Source: UBA6770 sp965661115
GTDB taxonomy: Bacteria > Bacteroidota > Bacteroidia > Flavobacteriales_G > Salibacteraceae
DNA length: 20,099 nucleotides
Assembly (NCBI GenBank): GCA_965661115.1
Contig: CBFICO010000040.1
Coordinates: 1 to 20,099, forward strand
Reading direction: 5' to 3'
Below, in pieces: positions 8,164-16,361 of the stretch; the stretch's first letter is position 1, and every line of letters starts with the position of its first letter. The position numbers and the translations under genes were made by a program. The notes under the pieces are model-generated. The model was not told where the DNA came from and searched no databases. It was given only the letters and a program-made list of their open reading frames with translations.

Positions 8164-10452
8164 ATGACAAAGCAACTTCTTTCTTTCCTTCTTAGCAGTG
8201 TGTTTTTAACCGGGTTATCTCAAACCGGTATTATTGAAAACCCTATTCAAAACTACCCTTTAAACCAAAGCACTTTTGGAACACAATCAAAAACGGATAA
8301 CGATTTGTTTTTCTTCAATAAGTTTGGGCCAGGGGTAAGTATGTACAATGCACGTACAGAAAAATGGAAATCCCTGTATGATATACCTGCAAGTAACGTT
8401 AGTGCAATAGAATCCGCGGCAGATGGTTCAATTTTTATTTGTCCTAAGTTTTATTATTCCATTAGATATTCAAATCTTTGTGAAAAGCTAATCCAATACG
8501 ATCCAAATTCTAATACATATCTTGACTATAATTTACCTCAAATCTCTGGTGATTGGATAGGAATGAAAACGCACCCAACAGAGGCTAAAAAGTTGGTTGT
8601 TCAGTCTTCTGATAAATTGTATGCTTCAGCAGATGCAGGTAAGTCTTGGAAATTGATATCAAATCACAGGTCGGTGTATGGGCGTTTGTCAAGTTTGGAA
8701 GTGGTAGAAAACAGTAAAAAAATTGTTGAGATAAAGCGTGATTCTGTTTTTATTTACGATTGGAGTAGCTCATTTCCAAACTTAATTTCTAGTAATAAAC
8801 TTGCGATTAACCGCTCAATTCGGGCTGCTTCTATTGGTGTCAATCCAAATATAGATGATGCTGTATCTGTTTTGTTTGAATCTAGAGGCGATTCTAATTT
8901 CACGAGTATAATTACTGTTTTCGCTTCGTTGAATTCTGCAGATTCATTTAGGCTTATTGATGAGATAAGTTATCATGACTTTAACAGTAGCGGATACATA
9001 GCAAATGCTTTTTCACACATAGAGAGCATTAATCCTTTGAAGCTGGTTTTTATGCAAGAGGACAATATGCTTAGTTATGATGAAACAAGTGGTTCTATTA
9101 ACTCAGAGCATGTTAAAGTAAACGGCTCTATTCGCCGTCTTTTTGACCCAAGTTGTTTCAGAACTAACGATGGTAGCTATGTCATCTGCACTGAATTTGG
9201 GACCTATATAAAGAATAAAACGATAAATGAATGGAAAAGGATTTCGAATACTGAATCGAACCCATATTATGATGGTGCATTTTTAAATAATGAACATTTC
9301 GTTGGTAATAGGATGACAGCGTTTGAGTCATTTATCTCAAATTCAACGCAAAGAAAACGACTGCTTTCAGGTGGAGTTGATATTAAATTGGCTAATGGCC
9401 CAGTAAAGGGTAAGTTACTAATTAGTGATTTTCGTTTGCTTCAAGGTTATTGGGATAATGAAATTCATGTGCTCATGAGTTTTGACACCTTAAAAGGTTT
9501 TTCTTTTGATGGAAAAAGAAACCTTGTTGTTGGTGATAACAATAATCAAACTCAATCTGTTTTGACTCAATATGGTAATACAAAAGCTATGCTTATTTCC
9601 AACTTCACAAAAGCAATACAAGATTCTGTGCCTTTTCAGTATTACACATTTAATATCTCAAATAATATCTCTAAATCTGACCATGTTTTATGGACATACA
9701 GAAGTAGAACGTTGAGGTATAATGCCAACTATGATTCTTTGTTCAATAAGCCACCAGGAGATCATTACCTGAAGTATCAAACGTTAAATGTACCTACGAT
9801 TCATACTGATGGAAAATCTTTTCTTGGTCTTGAAGTAGCCAACAGCTTTAAAACAGAAATCGTAACATGGACTAAAGAACGTGTAATTAGTACTAAAGAG
9901 TTTACTGACCAAAACGCTTGGTTGAATTGGGATATTTGCTCGGGTGATGACCTAATACTTCAAGTAACCTGCAACCCAAAACATATAAATCAAGCCATTG
10001 TAGTTACTACAAAAGGGGTTTATTTATTAGAAGATATTTTTGACCAAAACACAGTGCCACTGAGATTGGAGAATAAGGAATTTCAGAATATGGCAGCCAT
10101 TGGTTCGCGTTACGATGTCACAATAGATAAGTACTTAGTTTTTTCTCATGCTTTTGGAATGAGAACTTTATCGATTAACACCACTAACTCTATTGAAGCT
10201 GTTTCCAATTTAAAATTGAGTGCAAAATTATTTCCAAATCCAGCTTTTGCTAATGCTAAAGTTGCGGTTGACAGCGATTTGAAATTTGATAATGTAACTA
10301 TTTACGATATAAAAGGAACACCTATTTCTAATTTGGGTCTTAATGATAACTCGTTTATCCTACCTAATACTATTTCTGCGGGGAGCTATATTTTACTTTT
10401 TAGCAATGCTGAAGGAAATCTAAAAACAGATAGATTGATAGTAGGGGAGTAG
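8164..10452 (+). CDS. Secreted protein with T9SS sorting domain, unknown function
   Basis: A 762-aa exported protein. The N-terminus is a typical signal peptide (K3, leucine-rich core, cleavage near GLSQ at about residue 20). The long middle part is rich in Ser, Asn and aromatic residues. It has one recognisable Asp-box-like motif (SADAGKSWKLI, about residue 157), which suggests a beta-propeller fold related to sortilin-type repeats. The last ~80 residues form a T9SS type A sorting domain: KLFPNPAFANAKV, then VTIYDIKGTPI, then SAGSYILLFSNAEG and KTDRLIVGE. The product should therefore be secreted or anchored on the outer surface. No enzyme motif is visible. It resembles the 3379-6519 product in general design but the two do not look like close duplicates. 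It converges on lpxH. I would not assign a function beyond T9SS cargo. Confidence 0.87.
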   Translation: MTKQLLSFLLSSVFLTGLSQTGIIENPIQNYPLNQSTFGTQSKTDNDLFFFNKFGPGVSMYNARTEKWKSLYDIPASNVSAIESAADGSIFICPKFYYSIRYSNLCEKLIQYDPNSNTYLDYNLPQISGDWIGMKTHPTEAKKLVVQSSDKLYASADAGKSWKLISNHRSVYGRLSSLEVVENSKKIVEIKRDSVFIYDWSSSFPNLISSNKLAINRSIRAASIGVNPNIDDAVSVLFESRGDSNFTSIITVFASLNSADSFRLIDEISYHDFNSSGYIANAFSHIESINPLKLVFMQEDNMLSYDETSGSINSEHVKVNGSIRRLFDPSCFRTNDGSYVICTEFGTYIKNKTINEWKRISNTESNPYYDGAFLNNEHFVGNRMTAFESFISNSTQRKRLLSGGVDIKLANGPVKGKLLISDFRLLQGYWDNEIHVLMSFDTLKGFSFDGKRNLVVGDNNNQTQSVLTQYGNTKAMLISNFTKAIQDSVPFQYYTFNISNNISKSDHVLWTYRSRTLRYNANYDSLFNKPPGDHYLKYQTLNVPTIHTDGKSFLGLEVANSFKTEIVTWTKERVISTKEFTDQNAWLNWDICSGDDLILQVTCNPKHINQAIVVTTKGVYLLEDIFDQNTVPLRLENKEFQNMAAIGSRYDVTIDKYLVFSHAFGMRTLSINTTNSIEAVSNLKLSAKLFPNPAFANAKVAVDSDLKFDNVTIYDIKGTPISNLGLNDNSFILPNTISAGSYILLFSNAEGNLKTDRLIVGE

Positions 10453-10538
10453 TTTTTTAGTTGATGGACCAAAAATATAGTGTGGCAACGAGAATTAATC
10501 TTTAAGCCTTAACAAATCTAAACTGAGAAAAAGGCTGG

Positions 10539-10563
10539 AAATTCCCGTCTACGAGGGAATGTC
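10539..10563 (-). repeat. Single REP-like hairpin between convergent genes
   Basis: ATTCCC (10541-10546) pairs with GGGAAT (10555-10560), loop GTCTACGA. Read on the minus strand the unit begins GACATTCC and ends GGAATTT, close to the GTCATTCC...GGAATCT boundary of the units near 14335-14516. It lies in the gap between the converging T9SS-cargo gene and lpxH, a usual place for such elements. It lacks a clear T-run, so I do not call it a terminator. Confidence 0.6.
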
Positions 10564-10604
10564 GGCGTCTTATTATTTCCGTTCTCTAAAGTTTTTTAAT
10601 TGGT

Positions 10605-11357
10605 TTAATTCCCCTCAAACTCCTTCAACACGAATTGTTCTCCGTCAAAAACTCCGTACGTGTTGTAGTTTATCCATTCGCCGAGGTTTATGTATCGACT
10701 ATTTTCCCCTACTTTTAAGTCAAGGGGTAAATGGCGGTGACCAAAAATGAAATAATCGTAATGTTTTTTCAGGAGCATCTCTTTTGAGTAAATCGCCAGC
10801 CATTCGTTTTCTTCACCTAAAAACTTTTCGTCATAACCGGCATTTGCCATTCTACTTCTACCGCTCCAAAAGTTAGCAATTCCAATTCCTATGTTTGGAT
10901 GAATCCAACCAAATAGCCATTGGCAGATTTTATTGGCAAATACTTTTTTAATGAATTTATACCCGTGATCACCTGGGCCGTAACCATCACCGTGACCTAC
11001 TAGGAACTTTTTCCCAAATAACTCGAACTCGGTATTATCTCGATACATTTTTACACCCAATTCTTCTTCAAAGTAATTGAAAGCCCACATATCGTGATTG
11101 CCAATAAAAAAATGAACCTTTATGCCTTTATCCGTTAAGTCGGCAATTTTACCTTGTAATCTAGAATATCCTTTAGGAATTGCGTGTTTGTATTCAAACC
11201 AAAAATCAAAAACATCGCCAACCAAAAAAATATCTGAGGCATCTTTTTCTACAGCATTTAGCCATCGCACTACACGTTGCTCTCTAGCTCGACTTTGCTT
11301 TGCATTTGGTGCACCTAAGTGGAAATCGGATGCGAAATAAATTTTCTTTTGGCTCAT
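10605..11357 (-). CDS. lpxH: UDP-2,3-diacylglucosamine diphosphatase
   Basis: Cleaves UDP-2,3-diacylglucosamine to lipid X and UMP, the fourth step of lipid A synthesis, at the inner face of the cytoplasmic membrane. The 250-aa product is a calcineurin-like metallophosphoesterase with every metal motif in place: D11 and H13 (SDFHLG), GDVFD (47-51), GNHD (86-89), GHGD (121-124) and GHRH (206-209). Length is normal for LpxH. The ATG at 11357 overlaps the stop of the M1 peptidase gene as ATGA (11357-11354), so translation is probably coupled to it. Other members of the calcineurin-like family exist, but the motif set and spacing fit LpxH well. No lipid A neighbour genes are present. Confidence 0.92.
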   Translation of the reverse strand: MSQKKIYFASDFHLGAPNAKQSRAREQRVVRWLNAVEKDASDIFLVGDVFDFWFEYKHAIPKGYSRLQGKIADLTDKGIKVHFFIGNHDMWAFNYFEEELGVKMYRDNTEFELFGKKFLVGHGDGYGPGDHGYKFIKKVFANKICQWLFGWIHPNIGIGIANFWSGRSRMANAGYDEKFLGEENEWLAIYSKEMLLKKHYDYFIFGHRHLPLDLKVGENSRYINLGEWINYNTYGVFDGEQFVLKEFEGN

Positions 11358-14300
11358 TCTACAACCCTGTCAATAGCTCTAAACGGATTTAGTTTATTCA
11401 GATGCAAAGTAAATCGAATCTGCTCACCGTAACCAATTCCGTTAATCTGGTAAGCAGTGTCAATAGATTTACTCCAAGCAACAGGAAAGTATACCTCAAA
11501 AATATCGTTGATAATAGGTAGGTAAACTCCAAAATTGTAAAGGAAGGCTTCTGTACTGCTGCTGCCAAAATCGGTGTAAACGCCTAACGGAAGAGGTAAT
11601 GGTAATTCAGATTTTGTATTAAAAGCAATTAGCCAACTGTTTGATTGTCCCACACTCGTTGGTGTTTTAAACGCCCCGTGGTTATCGTTCATTTGCTGAG
11701 CCCAAACGTTATGCGATGTTCCACGCTCTGGGAATATTGAGCTAAAGGTGTAATCATACCAACCGCTTTGGCCGTCCATTCTTAAGTTGAACCTCGGGCT
11801 AACTGTATTGTTAAAAGCAAAAGTCCCAGCGTAAAGACGCAGTGCAAATAGCTTCTTACCATTTTTATCTTTAAAATGCTGTATTCCTTCTAACTCAAAC
11901 AACTGAAAATCTTTGTAGGTAGTAGAGTTTACATTTATCTCTGAATAACTCAGTGTTTTCTTAATTCTAGTTTGCCATTCAACTTTGGCGAATAAATTTT
12001 CCTCGTTTACAATGGGTAAGCCCGTTCTGCTGGTTTGCTCACTGGTGTATATTGAGCCTAGCTGCAAGCTGTTTTTGATAGGGGAGCGTGCTCGTGAATT
12101 TTTAAAGTCGAATTTGATTTTTGGGTAATACCGTTCAAAACTCGTGGAGTTTTCTCCGTATAAGATGTTAGCGTAACTAAATCGTTGCACGTTGCTGTTT
12201 AGAGTGATACGCTTAATATAGTTTTCGCAATACCAGTGGTAATTTACATCAGCAATACCGTTTATACTGTTTCTGTTAAACGAGTACATAGGACCTAAAT
12301 AAAACTCAAACGGTTTTTCTAAAATTGATTTATTGTGTAAGCCAATACCTAGCATAGTTTGATCGCTTGAGTTCCAACCTATTATCGGTAAATAAAAAAG
12401 CTGAGTCTTATTTGGGTTTTCTAACGAGGATAAGAATTTGAGCTGGATAGGTTCAACTTTTTTAAGCAATCCGCCTGTTCTGGACAGGTTGTCTTTTCTG
12501 TTGTTTTCTACCATGTTTAGATTGGCGTCAACTTTTACGTATTTACCTCCTTCATTTGATAATTCAATTTTGCTTTTTCCGGTTAGCGATTTTATTTGGT
12601 GAGTGCTCAGCACTTTGCCATTTTTATCCAGAGACTGCACCTTGACTGGGAGATTCACACTTGATTTATTTTTTACCGTTACTTGGTGGATATCTCCTTT
12701 GGTTTTTACTCGTTTAATTTTTACGTTCAGCTTTTCTGTAGTATTTAAGTAATGGTCGAAAAACCAAGTTAAATTTTGTTTGGATACGGATTCAAATACT
12801 TGTTTTAAATCGTTTAAATCTGGATGTTTAAATTCCCAAATTGCGTAAAACTCTCGCATTGCTTGGTCATAAATTTCCGTACCCAAAGCAACTCGCAGCA
12901 TTTGCATACTTACAGCCATTTTAGCGTAAACAATTGCTCCGTAATTCAAATTGGTGTAATGGTCTGCATGCTCGGTTAATTTTTGATCGGTATTGTTTCT
13001 TGCTGTAAAAAGATAGGTTAGGTATTTTTCTCCTCTAGTGGTAACCTCATTTAAATTCAGCCAGTTTTTTATTGGTTTTGGCACAAAATTCACTTGAGCA
13101 GATAAGCTTGAATCTCCATAAAACTCTTCAAAATAGCGCATTTCATAAAAGGAGTTTATTCCTTCATCCAATGCAGGTATAGCTCTTTCGTTAAAACCTA
13201 ACTGGCCATAAAACCAATTGTGTCCTACTTCATGAACCACAACAGTTTCTAATAATTTGCCTGTCATTCCGAAATCAATAATGGTTATCATAGGATATTC
13301 CATTCCGCCACCAGCTTCTAAACTTGCCTCAACAGCTGTACAGTGATTATATGGATAATCCCCAGTGTACTTTGAGTATAAGTCAACTGACTGGTTTATG
13401 TACGTTGGAACTTCTTTCCATTCTTTATAACTCTCTTGAGCAAAAAACGCCCAAGTAGTAACTTTTCTTCCTGAGTTTGGCACTCGAACAGAGTCTTTTC
13501 TGACTAAAAAATCTTTTTGTGTAAACCACGCAAAGTCATGCACATTTGTTTGCCGGTAATGGAGAGTTTTTGATACAGAACTAATGCTTGTGTCAAAAAT
13601 GACTTCTGGGTTTTCTGGGTAATCTATATTGGATAAGCTGTCCAGAAAATTGAGCTCTGATTTAGTTTGTAATTCACCAGTAGCAGCTACAATGTAGTTT
13701 TTAGGAACTGTGATTCGAACATCAAATGTTCCATACTCTGAATAAAATTCTCCTTGATTTAAGTAGGGCATGGCATGCCAGCCATTTTTATCGAAAACCG
13801 CTGGTTTAGGGTACCATTGAGTTATTTGATAGGCATTTTTATCGTGTCCTAGTCGGCTTATTCCTGCCTGAGGAATTTTAACTTTAAACGGTGTTGTAAT
13901 AATTAAACGTTCATTTGGAGCTAATTTTTTATTGAGCACCAGTGCACACACATCTACCCATTTAGGGTGATAAACCCATGTTATTTTTTCACCGTTTACT
14001 TTAAAATCCAACGAATCAATAAATCCGCGCTTCTCATCATTTAGAAATTGAAATTTAGTGTCACCGTTTTCAAGAAGTTGTTTTCCTAATGCCGTTTCAT
14101 TGTTTTTATATGCATTTGGCCATAGGTGAAACCAAATGGTATCCATACCGTGGTGACTGTTATTTATGTATTCGATTTCTTCGTAACCATTTAGTTCATG
14201 ATTTATTTCATCAAGACTAACTTGAATGTCATAATTAACCGTTTGCTGAAAATACGATCGAGTGTGTTGACCACTCAAGTTTCCAATCCAGGCAAAGAAT

Positions 14301-14431
14301 ACTAAAAAGAAAAAAGTGTTTACTAATGCTATGGACGTTATTCCGTTCTTGAAACGGAATCTAACATCATTTTCATTGTTGTTATTAGATTCCTGCTTTC
14401 GCAGGAATGACGTAGCTCTGTTACTATTCAT
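11354..14431 (-). CDS. M1-family zinc metallopeptidase, exported, with C-terminal beta-rich region
   Basis: A 1025-aa predicted aminopeptidase-like enzyme. Numbered from the ATG at 14431, the zinc site is H400-E401...H404 (HEVGH) with the third ligand E423, the HEXXH-X18-E spacing of gluzincins. The substrate-binding GXMEN motif appears as GGGMEYP, with Tyr in place of Asn. Residues ~600-1025 are not peptidase-like. They are rich in aromatic beta-strand patterns and may form a barrel or other membrane-associated domain. A hydrophobic stretch at about residues 36-48 followed by LSGQ resembles a signal peptide core. The frame extends to an ATG at 14461, but that ATG is part of a palindromic repeat boundary, so I chose 14431. 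Residues ~7-32 are encoded by an inserted repeat pair (14335-14413), which makes the true N-terminus uncertain. lpxH overlaps its 3' end. Confidence 0.88.
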   Translation of the reverse strand: MNSNRATSFLRKQESNNNNENDVRFRFKNGITSIALVNTFFFLVFFAWIGNLSGQHTRSYFQQTVNYDIQVSLDEINHELNGYEEIEYINNSHHGMDTIWFHLWPNAYKNNETALGKQLLENGDTKFQFLNDEKRGFIDSLDFKVNGEKITWVYHPKWVDVCALVLNKKLAPNERLIITTPFKVKIPQAGISRLGHDKNAYQITQWYPKPAVFDKNGWHAMPYLNQGEFYSEYGTFDVRITVPKNYIVAATGELQTKSELNFLDSLSNIDYPENPEVIFDTSISSVSKTLHYRQTNVHDFAWFTQKDFLVRKDSVRVPNSGRKVTTWAFFAQESYKEWKEVPTYINQSVDLYSKYTGDYPYNHCTAVEASLEAGGGMEYPMITIIDFGMTGKLLETVVVHEVGHNWFYGQLGFNERAIPALDEGINSFYEMRYFEEFYGDSSLSAQVNFVPKPIKNWLNLNEVTTRGEKYLTYLFTARNNTDQKLTEHADHYTNLNYGAIVYAKMAVSMQMLRVALGTEIYDQAMREFYAIWEFKHPDLNDLKQVFESVSKQNLTWFFDHYLNTTEKLNVKIKRVKTKGDIHQVTVKNKSSVNLPVKVQSLDKNGKVLSTHQIKSLTGKSKIELSNEGGKYVKVDANLNMVENNRKDNLSRTGGLLKKVEPIQLKFLSSLENPNKTQLFYLPIIGWNSSDQTMLGIGLHNKSILEKPFEFYLGPMYSFNRNSINGIADVNYHWYCENYIKRITLNSNVQRFSYANILYGENSTSFERYYPKIKFDFKNSRARSPIKNSLQLGSIYTSEQTSRTGLPIVNEENLFAKVEWQTRIKKTLSYSEINVNSTTYKDFQLFELEGIQHFKDKNGKKLFALRLYAGTFAFNNTVSPRFNLRMDGQSGWYDYTFSSIFPERGTSHNVWAQQMNDNHGAFKTPTSVGQSNSWLIAFNTKSELPLPLPLGVYTDFGSSSTEAFLYNFGVYLPIINDIFEVYFPVAWSKSIDTAYQINGIGYGEQIRFTLHLNKLNPFRAIDRVVE
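14335..14413. repeat. REPIN-like pair of palindromic repeats inside the M1 peptidase frame
   Basis: Unit 1 (plus orientation): ATTCCGTT (14340-14347) pairs with AACGGAAT (14353-14360), loop CTTGA. Unit 2 (minus orientation): ATTCCTGC (14389-14396) pairs with GCAGGAAT (14401-14408), loop TTTC. Between them TCTAA (14360-14364) pairs with TTAGA (14385-14389). Outside, ACGTTA (14335-14340) is complementary to TGACGT (14408-14413) apart from one T-G pair. Each unit, read in its own direction, starts ACGT(C/T)ATTCC and ends GGAATCTAA. The whole 79-bp element is read through on the minus strand as part of the peptidase N-terminus, giving the peptide SFLRKQES typical of REP read-through. Confidence 0.85.
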
Positions 14432-14456
14432 TTTTATTGATAAATCGATACACAGC

Positions 14457-14516
14457 GTCATTCCGCAAACGCAATCGAACGGTTTTTTTAAGCTATGAGA
14501 TAGATATGCGGAATCT
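14457..14516 (+). repeat. REP-like palindromic unit with a long loop
   Basis: ATTCCGCA (14460-14467) pairs with TGCGGAAT (14507-14514), an exact 8-bp stem. It is bounded by GTCATTCC on the left and GGAATCT on the right, as in the units at 14335-14413, but with a 39-base loop instead of 4-5 bases. It fills most of the 109-base gap between the acyl-CoA ligase stop and the peptidase start. It creates the ATG at 14461 on the minus strand. Confidence 0.75.
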
Positions 14517-14540
14517 TTAGTCGTTTATTCGCAGGATTCC

Positions 14541-16307
14541 TCAACCATAAATTTTATCAAACAACTCCTTATACTTATCCATAATAAACTTACGTTTAAG
14601 CTTTAGGGTAGGAGTGAGCTCTTTTGTTTCAACCGACCACGTATCTGGAACTAATTCAAACTTCTTAATCTGTTCCCATTTACCAAAAGACTCGTTCAAT
14701 TCGTTTATTTCTTTACCGATGCGAGCAATAATTTTTTCGTTTTTGCTTGCCGCTTCTTTCGATTCAAATGGGATTCCCTTTCTTTCGCACCACTCTTCAA
14801 TAAATTCGTAGTTTGGAACAACAAAAGCAGCGGGATGTTTTTGTCCTTCACCAATAACCATGAACTGTTCAATAAACCTGGATTCTTTGAACTTGTTTTC
14901 CATGATTTGTGGAGCAATATACTTTCCACCCGAGGTTTTGAATATTTCTTTCTTCCGGTCTGTGATTTTCAAGAATCCGTCACCTACAAATTTCCCTATA
15001 TCACCTGTCGAGAACCAACCATCGTCAGATAATACCTCTTTGGTTTTTTCTGGTTGTTTGTAGTAGCCCTGCATTACGTTAGGTCCCTTAATTAGAATCT
15101 CGCCATCATCGGCAATTTTAACTTCAACGCCGTCTATAACTCTACCAACGGTACCAATCATTAGCCCTTTGTTGTGTTCGGCATTTACACTTGCCACAGG
15201 CGAAGTTTCAGTAAGTCCGTAACCTTCCATAACTGGAACTCCAGCAGCTAAGAAAACCCTAGCTAATCTTGGAGACAATGCAGCTGAACCCGAGGCAACA
15301 GCCAACACATTTCCACCAAGGGCTTCTTGCCATTTCGAGAAAATTATTTTTCGAGCAATTTTCAATTGGAATTCGTACCAAGCGCCATTTGCACCATAAG
15401 GCTCATACTTCTCTCCGAGAGATAAAGCCCAAAAGAATAGTGCTTTTTTTATGCCAGTTAATTCAGCACCTTTGGCTACAATTTTATCGTAAACTTTTTC
15501 AAGAAGTCTCGGAACCGCAGTAAAGACTTCAGGCTTTACTTCTCTTAAATTGTCGCCAATAGTTTCCATTGATTCAGCAAAATATACCGATACTCCCGTT
15601 ATGGTGTATAAGTAGATTAGCATGCGTTCGTATACGTGGCATACCGGTAAAAAACTCAACGATTTTGCACTGCTATCAACTGGTAATCTTTCGATACAGG
15701 CCAGAGAATTGCTTACCAAGTTTTTGTGCGACAACATAACCCCTTTTGGAACTCCTGTAGTACCACTAGTGTAGATAAGGGTAGCCAAATCGTTTTCGTC
15801 AATGCCATCCATTATTGCCTGAACTTCCGAATCCTCTTTATCACCCGCTTCCTCTAAAAATTTTGTCCAATGGTCAACGCCTTCTAGTTGGTCGAAAGAG
15901 TATATTCCTTTTAAGCTGGGTACTTCATCTTTAATGGAGTTTACCTTTTCAAAGAGCTCCATATCACTTACAAAACAGTACTTAAGTTCGGCATCGTTAA
16001 AAATGTACTTATAGTCATCTGCAGAAATGGTAGGGTAAATCGGAACATCAACGGCACCAACTTGCAAAATTCCCAGGTCCATAATTACCCACTCAGGTCT
16101 GTTGTTAGAAATCAATCCAATTTTATCTCCTTTACCAATTCCTAAACTCAAAAGTGCTTTACTCACTTTCATGGCTTGGGCTATAACTTCATCTGTAGAA
16201 GTAGGTACCCATTTGCCATCAATTTTTGCAACAAATGCATCTTTCTGTGGGTAAGCTTGTTGTTGGTGTCTTGCTATATCGAATAAGCGTTTAACGTGAT
16301 CGTACAT
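14541..16307 (-). CDS. Long-chain fatty acid-CoA ligase (AMP-forming)
   Basis: Activates fatty acids to acyl-CoA through an acyl-adenylate, for beta-oxidation or lipid synthesis; at the cytoplasmic membrane or in the cytosol. The 588-aa product has the adenylate-forming family motifs in order: the P-loop YTSGTTGVPKG near residues 178-188, GYGLTETSP near 359, GWFSTGDIGKF near 430, and DRKKEIFKTSGGKYIAP near 449, which carries the hinge region. The size and the insert-rich C-terminal part fit the FadD15-like long-chain group in Bacteroidota. The frame stays open to a TTG at 16346, but the ATG at 16307 starts a normal N-terminus (MYDHVKRLFD) and lies 17 bases after a TAnnTTTG element. Chain-length preference cannot be read from the sequence. 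Confidence 0.93.
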   Translation of the reverse strand: MYDHVKRLFDIARHQQQAYPQKDAFVAKIDGKWVPTSTDEVIAQAMKVSKALLSLGIGKGDKIGLISNNRPEWVIMDLGILQVGAVDVPIYPTISADDYKYIFNDAELKYCFVSDMELFEKVNSIKDEVPSLKGIYSFDQLEGVDHWTKFLEEAGDKEDSEVQAIMDGIDENDLATLIYTSGTTGVPKGVMLSHKNLVSNSLACIERLPVDSSAKSLSFLPVCHVYERMLIYLYTITGVSVYFAESMETIGDNLREVKPEVFTAVPRLLEKVYDKIVAKGAELTGIKKALFFWALSLGEKYEPYGANGAWYEFQLKIARKIIFSKWQEALGGNVLAVASGSAALSPRLARVFLAAGVPVMEGYGLTETSPVASVNAEHNKGLMIGTVGRVIDGVEVKIADDGEILIKGPNVMQGYYKQPEKTKEVLSDDGWFSTGDIGKFVGDGFLKITDRKKEIFKTSGGKYIAPQIMENKFKESRFIEQFMVIGEGQKHPAAFVVPNYEFIEEWCERKGIPFESKEAASKNEKIIARIGKEINELNESFGKWEQIKKFELVPDTWSVETKELTPTLKLKRKFIMDKYKELFDKIYG

Positions 16308-16324
16308 AATTGTTTGTTTTGACC

Positions 16325-16332
16325 CAAATATA
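16325..16332 (-). promoter_or_regulatory. Candidate -7 promoter element (TATATTTG) for the acyl-CoA ligase
   Basis: On the minus strand this reads TATATTTG, matching TAnnTTTG, 17 bases before the ATG at 16307 and within the 54-base gap after the amidohydrolase-family gene. A CTTTG box lies about 11 bases further upstream, closer than the usual -33 spacing. It suggests the ligase can be transcribed apart from the two genes upstream of it. Confidence 0.55.
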
Positions 16333-16361
16333 AATAAAGGAATCAAAGGTTGGATGTCACG

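Noticed and set aside
10505..10536. Terminator between the convergent genes (AGCCTT with AAGGCT)
   Set aside because: Only six pairs around a 20-base loop and no adjacent T-run, so it could be chance.
10559..10750. Short plus-strand open frame overlapping the end of lpxH
   Set aside because: It starts in the repeat and is antisense to well-supported lpxH coding sequence, with no protein features of its own.
13263..13271. Another GTCATTCC match
   Set aside because: It is ordinary coding sequence for FGMTG in the peptidase, with no matching GGAAT partner or stem nearby.
14432..14461. ATG at 14461 as the start of the M1 peptidase
   Set aside because: The ATG is the complement of a repeat boundary, and the added residues look like read-through. 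The ATG at 14431 is the next in-frame choice, although it too precedes a repeat.
16308..16346. Longer N-terminus for the acyl-CoA ligase from a TTG
   Set aside because: The extension crosses the TAnnTTTG element and adds residues not expected in this family; the ATG at 16307 gives the usual start.
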